A stretch of 64,000 nt of DNA from Eleginops maclovinus (GCF_036324505.1 NC_086352.1:31657858-31721857); one strand, 5' to 3'. Counted from the first letter of the stretch, positions 50,633 through 64,000 are shown. Numbers and translations are program-made. Notes: a model not told the origin generated them from the letters alone.

Positions 50633-51242
50633 GCTAGAGAGGTGAGAAATTGTAGTTCACATGTTGACAGCAAATGTGGCATCTGTGTTTATTTCAGTCT
50701 GATGTGTTGAACAGCTCTTAAAGACAGGTGTGATTGCTCATTGAGCCGGAGGCAGTTTGAGATATGATTGTCTGAGCCCCATTCATTTACATTTAGATAC
50801 CTAGGTCTTATAGCATGAATTCTGATTATATCCTTGATTTCTTAATGAAATGCAATGGATTGACCCTTAGGCCTTTCATGTCATGTTTTTCTCCATTGGT
50901 TACCCCTATCATATTACATCCTTTACTGCTCATCTCGCTTTCATACATTGTATGACACTCCTTGCTAACCTCATGTTCTCTTGCACTGATTGATTAGTAT
51001 GTTGCCATTTTTGATAATGACAGATATGTTCATTAATAACCTCAAATCGGCAATAGCTGCGACCATTGACACACATTCACACACATGAAACCAGTTTTGT
51101 AAGAGGGTATTGCTTTAGTATGCAGCACTAAAACATGCAAAAAAATTAAGAATTATGGGATGAGCCCAATGCTTTGAGCCACAAATGTGTTCATGAGTTG
51201 CTGAATGGGGCGGGGCTTACATACAGTGGCTGGGGTAAATCA
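50633..51242 (+). repeat. 0.6-kb direct repeat, copy 1
   Basis: It begins GCTAGAGAGGTGAGAAATTG and ends 'GTGGCTGGGGTAAATCAAG'. It matches 53183-53760 along its whole length, with scattered substitutions and one extra stretch of about 45 bp near 50830-50885. No coding potential and no clear inverted ends. Probably an unnamed mobile element or a local segmental duplication. Confidence 0.7.
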
Positions 51243-51421
51243 AGACCAGCCAAAAGCACAGTGATGGGTGTCAATGGTTTATCTTCAAATGCTATTCTAT
51301 GAAACTATTGCCACTCAATGGCACAGAGGGATTGCTAAACTGTGTAAATTACTTGGGCACATGCGCTCTCCAAAGACGACAACATTATTTGCTTGCATAC
51401 CCCAATCACTGCCACCTGTAG

Positions 51422-51711
51422 CAGTAAGATCACTTACGCTGTGTAAACATACACACGGTTCCGTTGCGTTGGCGCTTGCCGTTAACGCAACCAACAACCA
51501 ACATTAATCTCCCGCCCCGGACACACATACACGCGGTTTTGATCCGTCGATGCTTGAAAAGTAGAACTTCTCTCACCGCGAGCAACGGAACCAAAGCAAA
51601 GCAAAGGAACCACAATGCAGTTCGGCAACGCTTGACGTCACACCATTCAAAGTGAATGGGAAGATGCGTCAAGCATCAACGCAACGGACCCGTGTGGACG
51701 GGCCGTTACTG
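51422..51711. mobile_element. CpG-rich MITE candidate
   Basis: The right end, reverse complemented, reads CAGTAACGGCCCGTCCACAC then GGTCCGTTGCGTTGATGCTT. The left side reads CAGTAAGATCACTT then, after a gap, ACACGGTTCCGTTGCGTTGG and CGCTTG. The arms are thus imperfectly inverted. The interior contains TGACGTCA (about 51635) and many CpGs, unlike its surroundings. I could not find a target duplication. Confidence 0.45.
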
Positions 51712-52142
51712 TATATACCCCAACCAGTGTTCAAAATAATAACGAACAACATACTGTAAAATAGTATTGATTTTTATTTCACAGCAATACACTGGTAGAG
51801 TGGAAGAACAATGCTACATCTGTACATCTTCTGAGGGTGCCCGTTGCGGTGCAATGATGCATGTGGGGATCCTGATATGGGATTTTTCGTCCGGATTTTT
51901 TTTAACCTGTTACTGTCTTTTTGAGTATACAATATGTTAGATGTTTTTCTCTTTTAATCCTACATTGAACAGAAAATGGGGTAGCATACCTTCTTTCTTT
52001 TTGTGTTTTGGACATATTTGTTTTATTTATCTCAAAAATAAAGAAGAAAGCGAGTACATATCACACAAGCTTTATCTTACAAAAGACACGTCAGTCAGTG
52101 AGTTATGGAGCTAGATTATTTGTGTGCTACATGTTTGTGTGT

Positions 52143-52256
<114 letters not shown>

Positions 52257-52574
52257 ATCAGTGGTTGTGTGATGGATCAGTCTCGTTAAATTTTGATTGT
52301 ATGCCTGCCTCGCGGGGACATGATGAGAGTGCAGATGTGAAACTTGTTGTTATTGTGTGCGCTGATGTTTGTGTGTGCAAGGAGTATAACCTGGTGTCAT
52401 GCTGACAAGATAACATATGCGTGTACGATACTCACACACTCATGCACTTCAAAGGAAGTGAATGAATCCTGAATTAGTGAGGTATCGACTTTACAAATAT
52501 TGTTGTATTTTATTCACAGAAAAGGAAAGAATGGTCTTATTTAGTTAGACATATGGATTTTAAAAACGTTGGCC

Positions 52575-52735
52575 GAAACATTCAAACAAGCTACAACGGC
52601 CCAAAACACTTTAAGAGAAACGCGCTGCAGTATCAAAATAAATATAAAAACACAAATGTGCCAAAATACATGCAAATGATGAAACAGATGTTCACAAACT
52701 TGACAACATCTGCAGCATTTCCTGAAAACGCTGCA
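52575..52735. repeat. Interspersed repeat shared with 16850-16985
   Basis: 'GGCCCAAAACACTTTAAGAG', 'ACACAAATGTGCCAAAATAC', 'ATGCAAATGATGAAACA' and 'TCTGCAGCATTTCCTGAAAA' identify a dispersed non-coding family. This copy is longer than the one at 16.9 kb. Confidence 0.5.
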
Positions 52736-53182
52736 TAAATGAAACAATGTGAAAAGCTCAAAACACAACGGACACGGGTTGACAATAAAAAAGGATGCAC
52801 AGAGGTGGGACCGGAGCACTTGTTGATGTTGGGGGATTATAAAATCAGCCAAGTGTCACTGTAGGCAGAGTAAGTCTGCGTCATAAGTGTTTTGTCTGAA
52901 ATAACTAGGTTAGCTAGGTGTGCTAGCTAGTTTACAGCTCTGTAATCATATCAGAAGGAATGATGCAATCTCATTGTTAAAAAAGGCCAGTATAACTTAC
53001 GCTTTAGGTAATTTTCCAATAACAGTGACTTTATAATTCCCGAACATCAACAAGCACTCCCCTCCCAGCTGTGTGAATCACTTTTTACTGTCCCCATTCT
53101 GAGCATCTGTCAGCGTTCGCTCATGCAGCAATTTTAGTAAACGCGGTGCATCTTTCGCCAAGTTGGTGAATGCTTTCTAAAG

Positions 53183-53760
53183 GCTAGAGAGGTGAGAAAT
53201 TGTAGTTCACATGTTGACAGCAAATGTGGCATCATTGTTTATGACAGTCTGATGTGTTGAACAGCTCTTAAATACAGATGTGATTTCACCTTGTGCCAGG
53301 GGCAGTTTGAGATATGATTGCCTGAGCCCCATTCATTTACATTTAGATACCTGGGTCATATAGCATGCATTCTGAATATATATGTTTTTTTCAATTGGTT
53401 ACCCCTATCATATTACATCCTTTACTGCTCATCTCTCTTTCATACATTGTATGACACTCCTTGCTAACCTCCTGTTCTCTTGCACTGATTGATTAGTATG
53501 TTGCCATTTTTGGTAATGACAGATACGTTTATTTATAAGCACACATTGCCAATAGCTGCGACCATTGACACACATTGACACACTTAAAACCAGTTTTGTA
53601 AGAGGGTATGGCTTGAATATAGGGTGCAGCAATAAAACAAAACACACTGACAAAATGTGAATTCTGGGATGGGACCAATGATTTCAACAACAATCATCTA
53701 TTTCAAATGGTTCGTTATTGAATGGGGCGGTGCTTACAAACAGTGGGTGGGGTAAATCAA
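53183..53760 (+). repeat. 0.6-kb direct repeat, copy 2
   Basis: Matches 50633-51242 in the same orientation, 2.55 kb away. It starts GCTAGAGAGGTGAGAAATTG and ends 'GTGGGTGGGGTAAATCAA'. The (GT)n array and the 52575 repeat lie between the two copies. Confidence 0.7.
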
Positions 53761-56700
53761 CCCTTACGAAAAAGGAACTCTGCTCATTGCACTGACACAT
53801 GACTCCCCTTTATGGCCATTCGCACATTTGGCATGACCAAAAACAGACACCCAAATACTCGACCTCCATGTCAAATTGCTGTGCATGTGTCAATTGGTGA
53901 AGATGTATCTTCATTTGCTTGTGTTTTGGCACATTTGTTTATTTATATATATACATTTATATTTATGTTTTGGGCCGTCGTAATGCATTTGTACCGGTGG
54001 GCCACTGAAGATTTGTCCTCAGTGGGAAGTGGAAGACAATCAGTATGCTTTGCTCATACTTTAAGAGTACATTCAGCTGTGCAAAGCTTCCATAAAAGTC
54101 TCTGCTATGAATTGGAGTACCCACATATTTGAGTTCTTGCTGCTCTTTATTTGATGTGCACATTGAGTGTTTGCTGTGCTGTTCATGTGTTTGTTCAGAA
54201 TCCTTTACAATTGTTTTTTTCCCCTTCACTCACATGATGAAGGGTTGATTTCATTCTCTGTGTGATGACACTGATTGGGCTAATATTCCTCACATTTAAT
54301 ATTTCCTGCTTTTAACTGGGAGTCTGTTTTTCGCCTTTTTTTAACAGAACAAAAAAGGCGTAGTGTACCGTGCTAGAAAAATTATCAATTTTAATAATAG
54401 GAACTGTCAGAAGTGTTGTGTATTTGTCTGTACCCAGTGATGCTGAAATTACACTCAAGTTCTTTGTGGAATTTAGACTATAATAATGAAATTGGCAGAC
54501 AAACGCTGCAGTATGCTGCAAACAACTGGCAGACGGGTTGATTTTGTGAGTTTTTCTTTTAATTAATCTTGAAATAAACAACAAAATGAGTCTTAATCAC
54601 TGAAGATGAACAGTGGTAAATTAAGTAACTACTAAACCTCTTTATTGTTAATACACTTCTTATGAAAATAGTAGATTAATTTCACAAGAAAGGATAATCA
54701 GAGCTATCAATCATCATAATGTAAACAAGCTCTGCGTTGATTCCAGTAACAAACACAGCTCTTACTTTTACTGTGTATTATCATTTTCACAGATAAGCTA
54801 AATGACTAAAGAGTCTTTTGCGGGTGCTTAACTTTTGTTACATAAAGTGTCATAAAGTAGGGCAGCTCATTTTCTTTTGCTGTAACATAATTTGATTTCG
54901 GCAAAATGATCAGTTTGTTAGGATAACTCTGCTTTACTAAAACGTTGGTCTCTTTTTCCCTTCCTGCTGCTATGAATGTATTTCCTACCAACTTAGAATT
55001 AAATAATGCGTGTTGGGGTTTTCCCTTTCCTGTCGTGTGTTATTAAGGTTTTTGTGTATCTATTAGGTCTGCAACGGCTAAAATCCCTAGATAGATGCAG
55101 CCATTGCATAACATGTTGCCTTATTTACAAAGCCTCACAAAGTGAATAATGGTGAACAATCTGACCTGAAAAGCCAAAAACAGGTCTTTAGGTCAACGCT
55201 GAAAACAGTGCTCCAGAGCTGGAGGGTAGGGTAGGGGAGGGGAGGTAGTTACGCTAGCAGCTCCCGGTATCTTCAAAGCTGTCTTAAACATGTTGTATCT
55301 TTTGGGCTTGTGTTAGTAACCAATTAGCCTACATTCAGGAATCAGCTGGTTGTGTTCAGAGTTGCATAGAGGGTGAACTCGCTGCATCATCAGCATGGAG
55401 TTCTTACATTAAAGTAATAATAGTGATCTTGGCTGTGTAACAAAAATGAATATAACAGGTAATGTTCAGTAATTGATTGCATTCTTCAAGCGACTTGTCC
55501 AATCACTGATAATTTGTGTTTGTTACCAACATTTGGGATCTCTACATTTGGTAAACTCCTGAAATAAAGTTTTTTTTTGTTAAGACACTTTTGATCATTC
55601 TTTTTTGCTTTGTCAAACCTCTTTTGTAGTAATGTGGAACTGTTGTTTACCTTGTTGAGTAAATAAAAAACCAGTGGGAATGGTTACTTAAACTTAGGAT
55701 ATACAACCCAATCCTCCTCTAAACATGTATCTGTGTTTAACATTTTTCTATATTTTGCATTGGATACAGTGAGAAAGAAGATCATATGTACTATACTGCT
55801 AACGATGCTAAGATGCTAAAAACAGCATGTTTGCATGCCATTGTTAAACTTTGGGTTTTTACTTTATGAAGTATATAACAATACTCCTAGTAAACAATCA
55901 TTTGTAACTATATATCTTCCCCCAAGAATTGTGATAGTGAGTTCTTGTTTTCACAGGATATACTGATGGATTGTTGTACAATAGTGCAAGCCTTTTGACA
56001 AAGCTTTCAATAAATGTCATTTTTGAACGGCAAAACCACCTTGTAAAATAGTTCTAACAAGAGAACATAATCATAAAATACATACCACTTAGAGACATGA
56101 GAAAAGCTGAGTGCCTACAAGAAAGAGGTAGAACTAAGAGAGGCTTGCTGGGCAAAGGACATATGTCAGAGGGGATAAGGAGGAACGGATGGAGTAAAGA
56201 GGTGTGAGGAGAGCAGCAGTGAGAACCAGAGTGAAACAGAGAGTAACAGATACTAATGGAATGTGACATCAATCAGGCAGCACCTTTAAAACAAAGTGCG
56301 GTACAGGACAAGGGAAAATTGCAGTATTTAAAACTTTTTTTCCCTTCTTACTCGTGCGGTAATAATTGAGTTTATATTGTTTAACCATATGCTCATAAAC
56401 TCGACAATTGCCTGACCATTAAAACTAATTATGTGAGACTTAAAAACAGCAAGGAAAAGGTCAGCAGAAAAATATTCACAGCGTGCGCAAAAGATCACTG
56501 AAGCTCAGACCAGGCAAAATGGTTCTTTTTTTTCTGGCAATGGAGAGTATATAGGCCTTTTGTAAGATATTTGTAGGTGTAGTGTTTTGGCTTGATAGAA
56601 ATATTAAGAGCACAGACACAGTACATGTGTCTCCTTAAATTGCAGGGGAACAATAGATAGATACTGTATATGGGTCGATCTTAAAAGATTCAGTTTAATG

Positions 56701-57399
56701 CCAAGTCCCATCCACCTCAGATGCTCCTCAAACACCCTGCAGGATGCCAGAGATGCTAGCCACCCTCAGGAGAAAACCCATTTAGGCCGCTTGTATTTGC
56801 GACCCAGTTTGGGACCCATCCATCATGACCATAGGTGAGGGTAGGAACGAAGATGGACTGATTGGATGTACTAAATCATTTACATAACATGTATACTTTG
56901 TATATGAAGTCTATGGAAATGAGCAGGGAAAAGTAAGTCTTGTTGTACCTGCACTCTACTCAAAATGATATGTTCTGTCATCACAGCTCCAAAGTAACAT
57001 GAGAATTAATAAATCCTTTTTTTGAGAAATGTTCTTAAAACTAAAGTTGAGATTAAAAACCTTTTTAAAATAACAAATTTGGAAGTTTAACCCCAACTCA
57101 AGAGATAACAATCGGCTTTAAAGTAGCCCGTGCAAACCGATTCCCCTTAGTTAAGTTCCCTTTGTTGTAACTCTGTAAAACTCAGTTTTTTGCTCTGTAT
57201 ACAACTGAGTCTTTCAAGGAATTATTTGAAAAGGATCTGGTTGAATGCATGGTAGTAGTCAAGACTTTTCATGGTATGTGCTACTTAGAAAAGCAGCAAA
57301 TATATTGTGTTAATACAATGTGTATGTGGATTTAAGGACCTCTGCTGAGAAGACGGTTTTCTTATGGTCCTGTTTGTCAGTTTGATCATGACAAACCGC
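53761..57399. other. Non-coding intronic DNA
   Basis: No gene or clear mobile element supported. AT-rich, with short, domain-free frames only. Confidence 0.5.
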
Positions 57400-57560
57400 T
57401 GACCTGATGTTCATGAAACTTAGTGAAAGGGCTAAGCATGGGCTAAGGATTCTGGAGTTGATCCGAATCCAGATGGACATACAAATTATTTCTCACTGGT
57501 GGAAAAGATCTTGCCCTTGGTCTACATTTTTATCTAGGGGTGATATACAAGGGAGAAAAG
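57400..57560 (+). repeat. Fragment of a fish interspersed repeat (ATGAAACTTAGTGAAAGGG family)
   Basis: 'TTCATGAAACTTAGTGAAAG', 'AGCATGGGCTAAGGATTCTG' and 'GAGTTGATCCGAATCCAGAT' resemble a widespread repeat with consensus words ATGAAACTTGGTGGAAGGG, GCATGGGCCAAGG and GGAGCGGATCCG. Non-coding. A related piece may lie at 61420-61530. Confidence 0.5.
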
Positions 57561-58908
57561 GATTTCTTTTAATGCAAATTGAATGCACCCCGTATGGTAG
57601 AAAAACAAAACCAGTTCATGTTCAAAATTAAGATTGGAAAAAGTGGAGAACTTTTGGGAATCGTTTTAACTGGTAATGGACAAATTACACCAGAGCCCTG
57701 CACACAGACACAAACACACGTGTGGACACACTGTGAGAGACAGTTCCATCTGCAGTTTCTTCCAGCTCATTCCAACGTTTTAACAAGGATCCAGTCAGCT
57801 TGTCTTCTTCTTTGCCACAAAAACAATTACACCAGCACACCCCCCACCTTCCTCCTACGAAAGTGCATTGTGGTGTGTACTGTGTCTCACGCACATACCT
57901 CCTTTTCACTGAGATGAGTTCTGTTCTAGTTCTGTGCCAGGGCTAGTTTGGTTCTCAGTTGGTTTAACTTGCAAACCCTTTAAGAACCATTTTCCACTGA
58001 GCAGAGCCCAAGAGGACAAGGGCGAACAACAATGGCGGCCTATGTTGGGTCATATGCGGAATATTAACAAGGCAGATGTATTGCAATAATATGTAAAATG
58101 AGTAGATACCTGTTGCTACCACAATTATAAGAAACATGGTTTGTAATACATTTTACTTGACACGTAAGCCTGGTTAATGTCGCAAAATGTTCGTTGTCTT
58201 TCCACTTGGCGACCTTGGTGCTATTGCTTTGCAAAAAACGTTCTTCTCCCACTGTGAACTGTTGTTGGCTCTGACAAATGCAGCTTGTGGTTTTTTTGTG
58301 TCAGCCATGCAAATAGTTGACACCTCAGTTGAACCAAAGAGTTGGCGCCACTTCCATGAAAATGCGTAAATATTGTTCGCAATCCGGCAAGGGCTCCAAA
58401 ACGACATTGGTGAAAAAGGGGCTTTAGATATTTTCACCTTGATGATTTGCTTTGGTGTCTCCATTGTTTTACTTTATGATTTACTTTTTACTGACAGTAA
58501 ATGTATCGCCTGAGCACATCACAAGGATTTGTTTTGTCAACAATTAAAAATGTGGCTCGCTGACAATTCTAGACAAAAGGTCAGGAGGTTAACAAAATGT
58601 AGGATTATTCCTCACAGAGGGGTCAATAATTAAATATAGATTTTGAAAAACCTTGATACGGTGAATCAGTGTGTGATGGATGGTTTTTATTCACCTTAAA
58701 AGGATGGTGGGAGGAAGGCCAGCACGGTACTACCATTATTAGAGATACTCCAGATGTTGTAGAAAACCAGCAGTTGTCAAGACTTTTATCTTTTAATGAA
58801 CCAAGTGTTGAACGAACAGAGGGAATAAGACAAAGGTGAAAACAGTTTTTTGTTTGCATTGGTGGGTGCACAAAACTAATGTTAATCACCCTGCTTGATG
58901 GGAATTAG

Positions 58909-58924
58909 AAAAAAAAAAAAAAAA
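58909..58924. repeat. Poly(A) run
   Basis: A run of about 16 A. There is no flanking retroposon body that I can recognise. Confidence 0.8.
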
Positions 58925-61419
58925 CATAAGATTTTTCAGCAAACACAGCATGTGTTAGAACACTTATAAATAGAGTTTGATAAACCTGATGAAGCCTCTT
59001 GATTAGATTAGCTTGTTTACCACATGGTAATTACCAAGTGGCTGTTTTGATGGTTATGTTAATCAGTTTATTAAAAATAACAAACAAAACTGATTAAACA
59101 AGTAGACGAGGGTTTACATCTACCCTTAATCATCATTACCTTTAATCACGCCCTTTGATGAACTGTGAAACATGGCATAACACAAACTCCCTTTAGTTTG
59201 TGTCCAACCCACAGATTTGGGGGACGGAGATAATGAAACTCCCTACAAGGCATCGTGAAATGTATTTTAGTAAGAAAGCTTTGGCACGAGAAGAGTCAAA
59301 TATTTATCAAAACATCTCAGACACCTTTGTGGCTTTTCTCATAGAAGTTACCTGTTTCTCGGTTTGAAGGTGAAGCAAATACTACATGTTGTCGGGTGTT
59401 TTATTTGGAGATGTTTACGCTTGCTTGGGACCATGCGATGTTGGACAGCTTTCGACCAGACACCAAGCTAAACAGAATCGATTCCCCGGTAGAAATAAAC
59501 AAAGGATAACTTTCACTGTATTGCCCCAAACTCACCGTTTTCTCTTTCTTTTGATAACCGCTCATACAAGGCTCTTCAACTGGGTTATAATTTTGTCCAA
59601 GACCCAGTTCAGACATGTTTATGTCAAATATGTATTCATTGTTGTTTAAAACTCTGATGTCTTGAATGAACAAGGTCCAAGAGTAACAATAGTATTTAAT
59701 TACTTATTAATGTAATTTTTTGAAATCTTTCTATAAATTGAATCATTCCCATCCTTCATTTTTAGCATAGCTCCACCAAACATCAACCTGACAGGCATTC
59801 TTTATAGCCATGATTAAAAGGCGTGTGTATCTGTTCAGTCTTCAGATAACATGAAGCCTAGTGGATGCATAACACTTTACCCAAGAGGCATGACCATCTT
59901 CTTCCTATGGTATCATTAGTCAATGCAAATGATAAAAACAATGGTTTTGTGATTGCTTTATCTAATCATTGACTTTTATCTTCATCTTATTGCCTTTGCT
60001 GATGCAATGATACTGTACGTGATGTAATGCTTGGTGAGTGGAGCTACTGAAGTAATTGCCCTCACCTGTGATGGATCACTGGCACTTTATTAATGGCGTG
60101 CAAATCTGAGCTTACAAAGACTTAAGATCAGCAGGGGGCCACAGGGGCTCAAGTGTCCATTACATGATAATGACCATAAGAAGTGGACCTGTCAATGACA
60201 ATATAGCCACGCCCAAAATACAATTAGTTTTATACCTTGAAAACTGTCATTGATATCAATTCAAGATATAACCATCATAGTTGGTCAGTGAATTTACAAC
60301 ACTCTTGTATTTAAAGTAACAGATTTGACAAAAAAACAACACATGCTGAAGGGTATTTGACATCAGCTTGAATGGCAAAACAATTCTAGATCTTTCTTTT
60401 TATCTCATCACATTTTAGAATCATTTGTGTGGAACTGCTTCCCCACAGAAAAAGGAGCATTTATTGAGCTCTGTTCTTTTTTTTGTCATTTCCGTCTCTG
60501 GCAGTAGGTGTGGTGTTTGGGGAAGTGCAGGCTAATGTGTATTGTCTGGGAGCCTTCAGCTCCAGTAAAATGCATTGTCCCTGTGTCCCTGTTTGTCCCT
60601 GTTTGTATTTTCTTTTGTTCCAACAGGCTCAAGTAGGCCAAGATATATACGTGGGTAAAAAATAATGTTTGAATAGCTGGTTCTGCTAATCTCGATTGAT
60701 TTTGGACTTAAAATCAAAATTAAGACAGCCTTACTGCTGGTCATATGAAAATGCAACTTAAGGCACTTTTCTGACTTTACTTTTCAGACCTGGAGACTTT
60801 GTATTCATAATAGCTCATTTAATTTCTTCTTTTTAATATTATTACCGCAAAGAGTTGTGTTGGGCAACATGACTGAGAGTAAGTGGAACTACAAACAGGA
60901 AACAAACTTGGTGAAGTTTGAATACCTACTGTATTACATTGGGAAGTCTGTTGTGAATGCTATATCACATTCATTTATACTTTTTTCTTTCCTTGGAGTG
61001 GTTGTTTGTGAGGTAAGGACAAACATGTTTTTGTAAGTGGTGAATTAGTGATACTTTCAGTGGCTCATGTACAAGTAAAGCACAGCTCCCTAAATTTATG
61101 CAGATTTTTTTTTTTTGCTTATATAAACTTATGCTTATTTTGTGTTTGATAGGGACTGAGAGAGAATGTGTGTGGGAGTGTGTCAGTCAATTATTGGGAT
61201 TAGAATTCAATTTGTTCTCGGCCAACAGCTCACGGGCTGATGGAAGGTCCCTGTTGCCGAGCTAAGAACAATGATTGCAGCAGAAGATGAAATGACATGC
61301 TGTCTGAACCTCCCACTAATAGTGTCCTAAAAACACCCTCATGGCTGCCATTAAGTCCACTTTCCAAGGATTTAGAGGAAGGAAAACAGATGATTTCCCC
61401 ATTGCAATGCTTATGTATA
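58925..61419. other. Non-coding intronic DNA
   Basis: Nothing supportable seen. Small open frames (59386-59649 and 60483-60665) have no domains. Confidence 0.5.
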
Positions 61420-61530
61420 TGTTATTATGTCACCAAAGAGGTCAGGTTTTTGGCTCGACTTGTTTATCTGTTACGTTATAAATACTACCGGACCGATATT
61501 CATGATACTTGGTGATAGTCGATCTGGGTC
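61420..61530 (+). repeat. Fragment resembling the 57400 repeat family
   Basis: 'TACTACCGGACCGATATTCA' and 'TGATACTTGGTGATAGT' match the segment normally upstream of ATGAAACTTGGTGGAAGG in that family. Short and diverged. Confidence 0.35.
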
Positions 61531-62424
61531 ATCTGACAGATACACAAATTGTATTTTCTCAACATTGCAAGCTTAGGAATGTGTGCTGCATTCAGCTAGT
61601 GCCGGGATAATTGGATGAAAGTTCCTGAATCGGAAATATTATGTGAATGCCTCGATGGAGCTTTATCTGGGCCAAATGTTGTGATCATTTAAAACATTTT
61701 TAGTTGCCGTGCTTATGCCTTGAGCTTCAGAAAATATTTATTTTGTTTCAAATTATATGTTTTTGCATTCAAATCTTATTTTTTTCACTTTTCTTATTTT
61801 TTTCTACGTTTTCTAGCATTTGGTCTCGCGGTACCTACCATTCCTGAATGTAACATGACCGAGGAAGGGCCTATCACTCCTGCTTCCAAGTCCCTCTTAG
61901 ATAAGGCCCGCCCCCCATGCAACATCAATACCAAAAGTCTGAAGCAAAAAAAAAAAAAGATCTGAAAGCAAAAAGATATGGTTTGAAAATGAGAAAAAAC
62001 ATTCAAAATATCGAAATACATAGAAAAGTTCAGGATCAAAACCTGAACTTTCAAATACATTTCATTTTTTCAAAAGATCAAAACCTTTGCCCGCGATTTA
62101 GCTCCATGCAAGTCGTAACAACAATTTGGAGATTTGGTAAGACATTCTTATGGCTAACCTGATAGGTTACTTTGCTAATCATTTCAACACTCTGAATATT
62201 TAAAATCACTCCATTATTGTCGGACCCACTACGAATGAAGTCCGTAAGTTGGGAGTCTGAAGAACAACTTCCCATTTTGGGAAATGGGATGATCAGCGGT
62301 GCACATATTGGCCGTGTTTGAAACCTGCGCAGGTTAAAGGACATTCTACTTAATGTAACGTGGTGCCTTTTTAATGTTTAAAAAACAAATCAGAGAATGT
62401 GGTAATGTGTGTGTATGGAATATT

Positions 62425-62660
62425 TAGGTTCCATCATAATCACCATGGCAATTTTTGTCATTATGAAAACCGCATGCATTGTTTCCATCCATATCGTCAT
62501 CACATCCATGGGCGAAATCCCCATCATCATTATCAGAGCGTCTTTTGTCATTGTAATAATCTTCATCGTTATTCCAGTCAACACAATGATCACTATAAGC
62601 ACATCATCATTCATCATGATCATAACTGCAGTCTTCATCACCATCATTCCCATTCCTACG
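62425..62660. repeat. Degenerate (CAT/ATC)n low-complexity region
   Basis: Dense but imperfect CATCAT, CATTAT and CACCAT words. This explains the His-rich, Ile/Thr-rich and Met-rich frames seen on both strands, which I do not regard as genes. Confidence 0.7.
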
Positions 62661-64000
62661 TTGTCCTGCCGTTTACTCCTCCTTTGCTTCTTCCCTCCTT
62701 CACCCCCCCGCCCTGATCCCGTTCCCTGCTCACAAATCCCTTTATTAAATCAAATCCCTGGGCCACTGAAATAAGCAATACGACCAAGGAGCGGTTAAAC
62801 CCCCGAAGATCGCGTAAGGTCTGTCCATCCCTGTTCACTGCCTGCCTGATTGTTTGTGACTGTGTATATGTAAGCCGCACGCAATCCATCAGAATTTCCC
62901 ATGGCACCTACATATTACTTAGCCAGAGGGAAAGTGTACGCTTGTGTCTAAGCAGCGCCTTTAACAGACGAAGGCATCATGGTGCAACGCGGAATCTCCA
63001 ATTTCTCTAAGACGCCTAGCGGCAATTCTGAGTGGTGTGTGTTAGAGCGTATCCTGACACCAGTGTGTAAACATAATGGTTTTGAGGTGCTCCATTTTAT
63101 ATTTCGCCCCCATTCCTCTTCTACCCATCCACCCATACTTTTTCTTCCCTGTTTGTTTATAACTTTTTTTTCTTTTCGTTTTATCCCTTGGCTCTTCTTT
63201 CTTCCCCTTCCTTTCCTTCCTTCCTTAGCTTTCTTTGTCTATTTCTTGCTTCATTTTTCTTTTCATCTTGCTTTAGTTCGACATCCCTGGGGGTTGTTGT
63301 TGGGGGTGTCTTATTACTCTGTCTTAGACACTAGTACGTCCAACTGTGGCACACATACACACGCTGTCCTGAGGCTGGTTGTCTTTGATTGAGACTAATG
63401 GTGAAATTACACAGGCTGCTGGTCTAAACAATAGTCTTCACTCTCACTTATCTGGGTCGATGGTACGGAAATGGGAAGCTGGCTCGGGGTGTTGGAGTTG
63501 GTGGTCGGGGGTGCCAACAGTTGCTTGAGGATAGTCACGGGGGGGGAGGCGAGTGGGATGTTGAACATGTTCCCTCCAACTGTGGAGCATCTCGAAAATC
63601 AGGTCTTTCCTTTCTTTAGGTCATGCAGACTTTTATGGTTTCACATTAATCTCTGTATTGAGAAAGCCAACAACGATCTGGTTTTAAAAAATGCAGCCTC
63701 ATGACTTCTCACAGACATATCATAGGAGATGCCCTGTGATGTGGGGTTAATTGATCGGGAGACATTGAGCCCATTTAAATTCACAAGTCAATTGGGAGCT
63801 TGCACAATGACTAGCGTTTTGGGTGGTGTTGGAGCAATATACTACTTTATATTATGTAATATTTAAACATTCATTTTCTTGCCGTTATTGAGTGTTTATT
63901 TATTTATTATCATTTTTGATAATAAAATCATTCTTTATGCTTTTATTTTAAGGCAGTTTTAGGCCCAGGCTGACTTGGGCACCTGGTATATTGGAGACAG
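62661..64000. other. Non-coding DNA to window end
   Basis: The stretch 62900-63070 is less AT-rich, with several CpGs, and opens a short plus frame (from ATG 62979) without recognisable domains. The stretch 63170-63270 is pyrimidine-rich (CTTTCCTTCC words). No gene is supported. Confidence 0.45.

Noticed and set aside
54330..54360. Terminator-like inverted repeat CGCCTTTTTT...AAAAAAGGCG
   Set aside because: Short, T/A-driven palindrome, and bacterial-type terminators are not relevant in this genome.
61810..61930. Possible small exon or structural RNA after TTTTCTAG
   Set aside because: No donor at a sensible distance, no cadherin-like motif and no match to snRNA or 5S features I know.
62390..62774. 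Histidine-rich and Met/Ile-rich proteins on both strands
   Set aside because: Low-complexity CAT/ATC repeat read in different frames.

Overview
This is a stretch of vertebrate nuclear DNA, almost certainly from a percomorph-type teleost fish. It is AT-rich and gene-poor. It carries very long (CA/GT)n, (GA)n and (GGAT)n microsatellites, Tc1 transposons, hAT-like and TTAA-type miniature elements, and several interspersed repeats I recognise from percomorph genomes (for example the GCTAAC-rich repeat near 38.1 kb). No bacterial, viral-genome or CRISPR structure is present.

The one host gene I can support lies near the left end. It is the first coding exon of a large cadherin-superfamily gene on the + strand (ATG 3974 to a splice donor after 5015). 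The N-terminal layout is most like the Drosophila N-cadherin / vertebrate 'neural-cadherin-like' (Hz-cadherin) type III group, but that sub-assignment is inference. No later exon of it was recognised, so the remaining 59 kb reads best as one very large first coding intron, possibly with unseen small exons or a nested transcript. One weak candidate exon is at 10282-10339.

The rest is a record of mobile DNA. From left to right: an inverted pair of TTAA-type elements (53-1301); a (GA)n tract of about 79 units, 31 bp inside the cadherin intron; a hAT-like miniature element (6259-6796); two hairpin elements nested in a purine-rich minisatellite (9040-9508); a small TTAA element (13062-13384); a complete Tc1 transposon with an apparently intact DD34E transposase (13905-15507); a hAT derivative with a BED-finger fragment and a near-perfect 8-bp target duplication (21854-22777); a full TTAA element (23298-24011); a second complete Tc1 in the opposite orientation whose reading frame is open but whose first catalytic Asp is Glu (29189-30792), followed 85 bp later by another TTAA element; a solo LTR with target duplication TTTGG (35806-36257) inside a T/G-rich degenerate tandem repeat; a hAT-like hairpin element with a perfect 8-bp duplication (42939-43362); a second solo LTR with target duplication CAAAT (47148-47731); and a directly repeated 0.6-kb element (50633 and 53183).

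I found no convincing wholly new biological system. The most useful leads are the contrast between the catalytically complete and the residue-153-altered Tc1 copies, the two solo LTRs with exact target duplications, the inverted TTAA-element pair, and the possible cleavage site and odd cysteine cluster in the cadherin exon. Repeat family names are given only where terminal or coding features support them. All alignments were done by eye.
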